Assembly (NCBI GenBank): GCA_025716855.1
Contig: JAIXMQ010000004.1
Span: forward strand, 620,001 to 684,000
Length of the DNA: 64,000 nucleotides
Direction: 5' to 3'
Source of the DNA: Pilaira anomala
Lineage: Eukaryota > Mucoromycota > Mucoromycetes > Mucorales > Mucoraceae
The notes beneath the pieces were generated by a model. The model worked only from the letters and a program-made list of their open reading frames with translations. It was not told the origin of the DNA and made no database searches. Below are positions 61,441-64,000 of the stretch, piece by piece. Made by a program: the position numbers and the translations under genes. The number at the start of each line of letters is the position of its first letter. The first letter of the stretch is position 1.

Positions 61441-63532
61441 GCGATGCACCTCCTTTCTACATTGTATTTGGTATGATATAACCAGTTGGTATGTTTACTA
61501 GCTATTCTATCGAACCATTGTTGATATTATGATTCGAATTAAAACGATAAAACTGCTCTAGATTCTTTATAATCTGGAAGGATACTAAAGGATTCTAACG
61601 ACATAAAATAAAGAGAAGTAGTAGAAAGAGAGAGAAAGAGAAGAAAATTTTAAATAGAAGGATATCACGAAGTTAGAAAACGATGAAGACTGCTTTTCAG
61701 TCCGGGTCATTTCAATTTTTATGTGTAATCTGACAAACCACAATAAGTATTTATTAATTAAGGAGCATGTCGTTCCCAGTCTTTAACATAGCAGTGTATT
61801 TGATATGCTGCTTTCCAGAAAAGTAAGAAAATTTGATTTTGCACTCATTGTATACAATTGATGATATGCATTCCCAATAGTTGCCAGCCCATAAACAAGT
61901 TCATTTTAAGAATTGATTAACCCTTAAATACATTTATTATAGAAAGACCCTCTTTTTTTACTTGTTATTTTATACGTCTTACAGACTGCGTAGTGAAATA
62001 AAAAAATAGTATTAGATATTGTTATATACAACTACTATGTATACGATATGTGCGTATTATGAATACAATATCTTCAGTCCGGGCTCCGGTATGATAATGA
62101 AACTGGTGATAATATTCCACCATAGATTTTAAAAGATTTGGGTGAATAGAACAATTATATGTGATAACATATTCATGTAATCAATGGAGTTACACATTCT
62201 TACTAATAAAATTTATAAGGCACTTGCCGAATGGATTCCAAGATGAGCTACAGAAGTTGGAGAAGATACGTGTAACAATACAAAAAATCCTTCTTTTTTT
62301 TTCTGTACACAATCACATGTAGAAGTTTTCAGGGTACTATAATTAAATATAGTTAAAGTTACAATAAATAGGTGATTGATAACGATTTTAATTTTTACAA
62401 GCGTACATAATCCAGTGATAGAAAAAAAATTGGTCTTTTACATTCTTTTTTTAACAAAGTAAACCATTAGCATGCATGAGTGTGTATGTGTATGTGTGTG
62501 TGTTTCATATAAATAAAAGTTGATTGTTACATTTATTGTTCTACATGTAGTAACGTGCCTTTAAAATGTTTCAATGCACTATTAATACAAGGTAGATTAA
62601 AAAGTATTCCGTCCCATTGTTTATTCATTGGCCAAACAGAAAAAAAAATGTGGACCAGGTACAAAGGTACAAACAATGATACCAAATTAGAATTATAATA
62701 AATATACCCGATTGCTTTAATAATTCAAGAAAGAAATATATCTTTTTTTTTTTATTATTACTATTATTATTATTCTATTTTATATGTAGAGAGTTCAAAA
62801 GCTTATTATTTTACAAAGTTTTAAGGGTACAAACCAGATATTTGGAACGACAAAACAATACAAAAAAAAACGCCGTACAATTCTCTCATCATCCGTTTAC
62901 TTTCAATGTGCATTTAGACTCCTCTCATTTGGCGATCACTGACTTTTTAGAAGGTTAACGAACATTTAAAGAAAAATCAACTAAAAGACATACTAAACTT
63001 TTTGCGGTGTAACACCAAATTTAAGTTTTGAGACCAAATTTACCAATTGGGAAGACCTTAATGCAGTAGAAAACTTAACTGTACAACACGCCATTTTGGC
63101 AGAGTAATAGTGAGGTTTTTTCATCAATTTTGTTATTGACTTATAATATATATAAAAACCCCCTGAATATTTTTTTTTTCAAGAACTTAAAAGCTGAAAT
63201 GTGCTTTAAAAGAATTGGTAGCAATCAATTCCTATTTTTTTTTTTCTGTAATAGCGAACACAAGATCAACTTGAATAAAGATTTATTTAGCTCTTAAATG
63301 GAAAATAAAAAGGGCTCACAACGGCTTTGAGTTATTGACATTGTGCATACTATGGTCTATCGAGATAAAAACGATAATCTATATATGGTCGTACCCGGTT
63401 ATTGGGAAGTATCATTAACGATCTTCTATTATGGTTTATAAGCAGAAAGTTTTTATGAATCCTTTATCACTTTTACTATTTTTTTGCCCCACCTTGTTAC
63501 TGCAGAAAAAAATAAGTCTAAACAGGGTTATC

Positions 63533-63563
<31 letters not shown>

Positions 63564-63796
63564 GAGAAAAAAAAACAGTGTGTGAACAATTCAAAACCCC
63601 TCCTGCTCCTTTCCTTTTTCTATTTTTTTTTTTTTTTTTTTTTTTTTTTTGTTTCTTTTTTTTTTACCTTTTTTTTTTTTACTTTTTCCCTTCTCTTTAT
63701 ATATACATTTTTTTTTAAATTCGTCCAAGAAGTAAAAAAAAAAAAAAGAAAGAAAGAAAGAAAGAAAGAAAATAAACCAGATAAAACTTCCTTCAA
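61441..63796. other. intergenic with simple repeats
   Basis: AT-rich, no gene recognised. Simple repeats include TG (about 62480-62503), ATT (about 62752-62773), a poly-A run (63532-63559), T-rich tracts (63622-63682) and an AAAG tetranucleotide repeat (about 63746-63770) just ahead of the final gene. Confidence 0.5.
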
Positions 63797-64000
63797 ATGT
63801 CTAGTGAAAAAAAAGTTCGTTGGACAAAACATGATAACGACATTCTAGATCAACAACAGCAAGAAAATACGTCAACAACAAGTAACGGCTCAGAAACTCC
63901 ATGGCCGTTTATTACAACTTCGAATTTTCCTTCCCAATTATCACATAATGCTTATCAAGATGAAGATGATTATAGTGACGACGAAGATCAAAGTAACAGT
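63797..64000 (+). CDS. unidentified protein, N-terminal fragment cut by window end
   Basis: An ATG at 63797 opens a frame that stays open to the end of the window (68 codons). The product starts MSSEKKVRWTKHDNDILDQQ, contains a Ser/Thr/Asn-rich patch and ends in an acidic run (DEDDYSDDEDQSNS). VRWTKHDNDIL looks like the start of a Myb/SANT-type helix but is too short to call. No intron is seen in the visible part. Confidence 0.5.
   Translation, partial: MSSEKKVRWTKHDNDILDQQQQENTSTTSNGSETPWPFITTSNFPSQLSHNAYQDEDDYSDDEDQSNS

Noticed and set aside
63431..63848. Overlapping 70-95 codon frames near the right end
   Set aside because: Composed of Lys/Phe runs from poly-A and poly-T tracts.

Overview
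This is nuclear DNA from a filamentous early-diverging fungus, most likely a mucoromycete (inferred). It is AT-rich, with many poly-A/T tracts. Almost every gene is cut by several short (about 50-100 nt) GT-AG introns, often with a CTAAC-like branch site. Gene content is typically fungal: a group III HAMP-repeat histidine kinase, ACR3, ATP synthase subunit k and a respiratory complex I subunit (so not a budding yeast). It also holds relics of mucoromycete-type MULE and Helitron elements. I assembled gene models by hand, checking splice signals and reading phase. No tRNA, rRNA or CRISPR array was seen.

Layout. 1-3.4 kb: two tandem degenerate copies of a PMC1-like Ca2+-ATPase. 3.4-5.25 kb (-): eIF3d. 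5.9-8.3 kb: relics of a Helitron-type PIF1 helicase and of an unrecognised gene family. 9.06-9.44 kb: snapin-like gene. 10.7-13.5 kb: acidic membrane protein (+), NF-YB/HAP3 (-), complex I subunit (+). 16.7-20.1 kb: AGFG-type ArfGAP (+) convergent with TFIIA large subunit (-). 20.4-23.1 kb: element with about 780-bp terminal inverted repeats, just upstream of TFIIA. 23.8-25.2 kb (-): ACR3. 25.9-28.1 kb (+): 14-exon kinesin-like protein with a dead motor. 28.3-37.1 kb (-): about 2,800-residue hybrid histidine kinase with 22 HAMP-type units. 37-42.3 kb: gene-poor. 42.3-45.4 kb (+): mitochondrial ribosome recycling factor and UGP1. 45.6-48.3 kb (-): cation/Ca2+ exchanger. 50-53.7 kb (+): divergent Hsp70-like protein. 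56.7-58.1 kb: secreted double-psi beta-barrel protein (+) and ATP synthase subunit k (-). 59.5-61.4 kb (-): MULE transposase relic. 63.8 kb: start of an unidentified gene.

Housekeeping genes (translation, transcription factors, respiration, nucleotide-sugar synthesis) alternate with transposon debris. There is no operon-like clustering; neighbours are mostly convergent or divergent with 100-700 bp between them. The three most interesting items are the HAMP-array expansion in the histidine kinase, the kinesin-like protein lacking all nucleotide-binding motifs, and the long-inverted-repeat element beside the TFIIA promoter.
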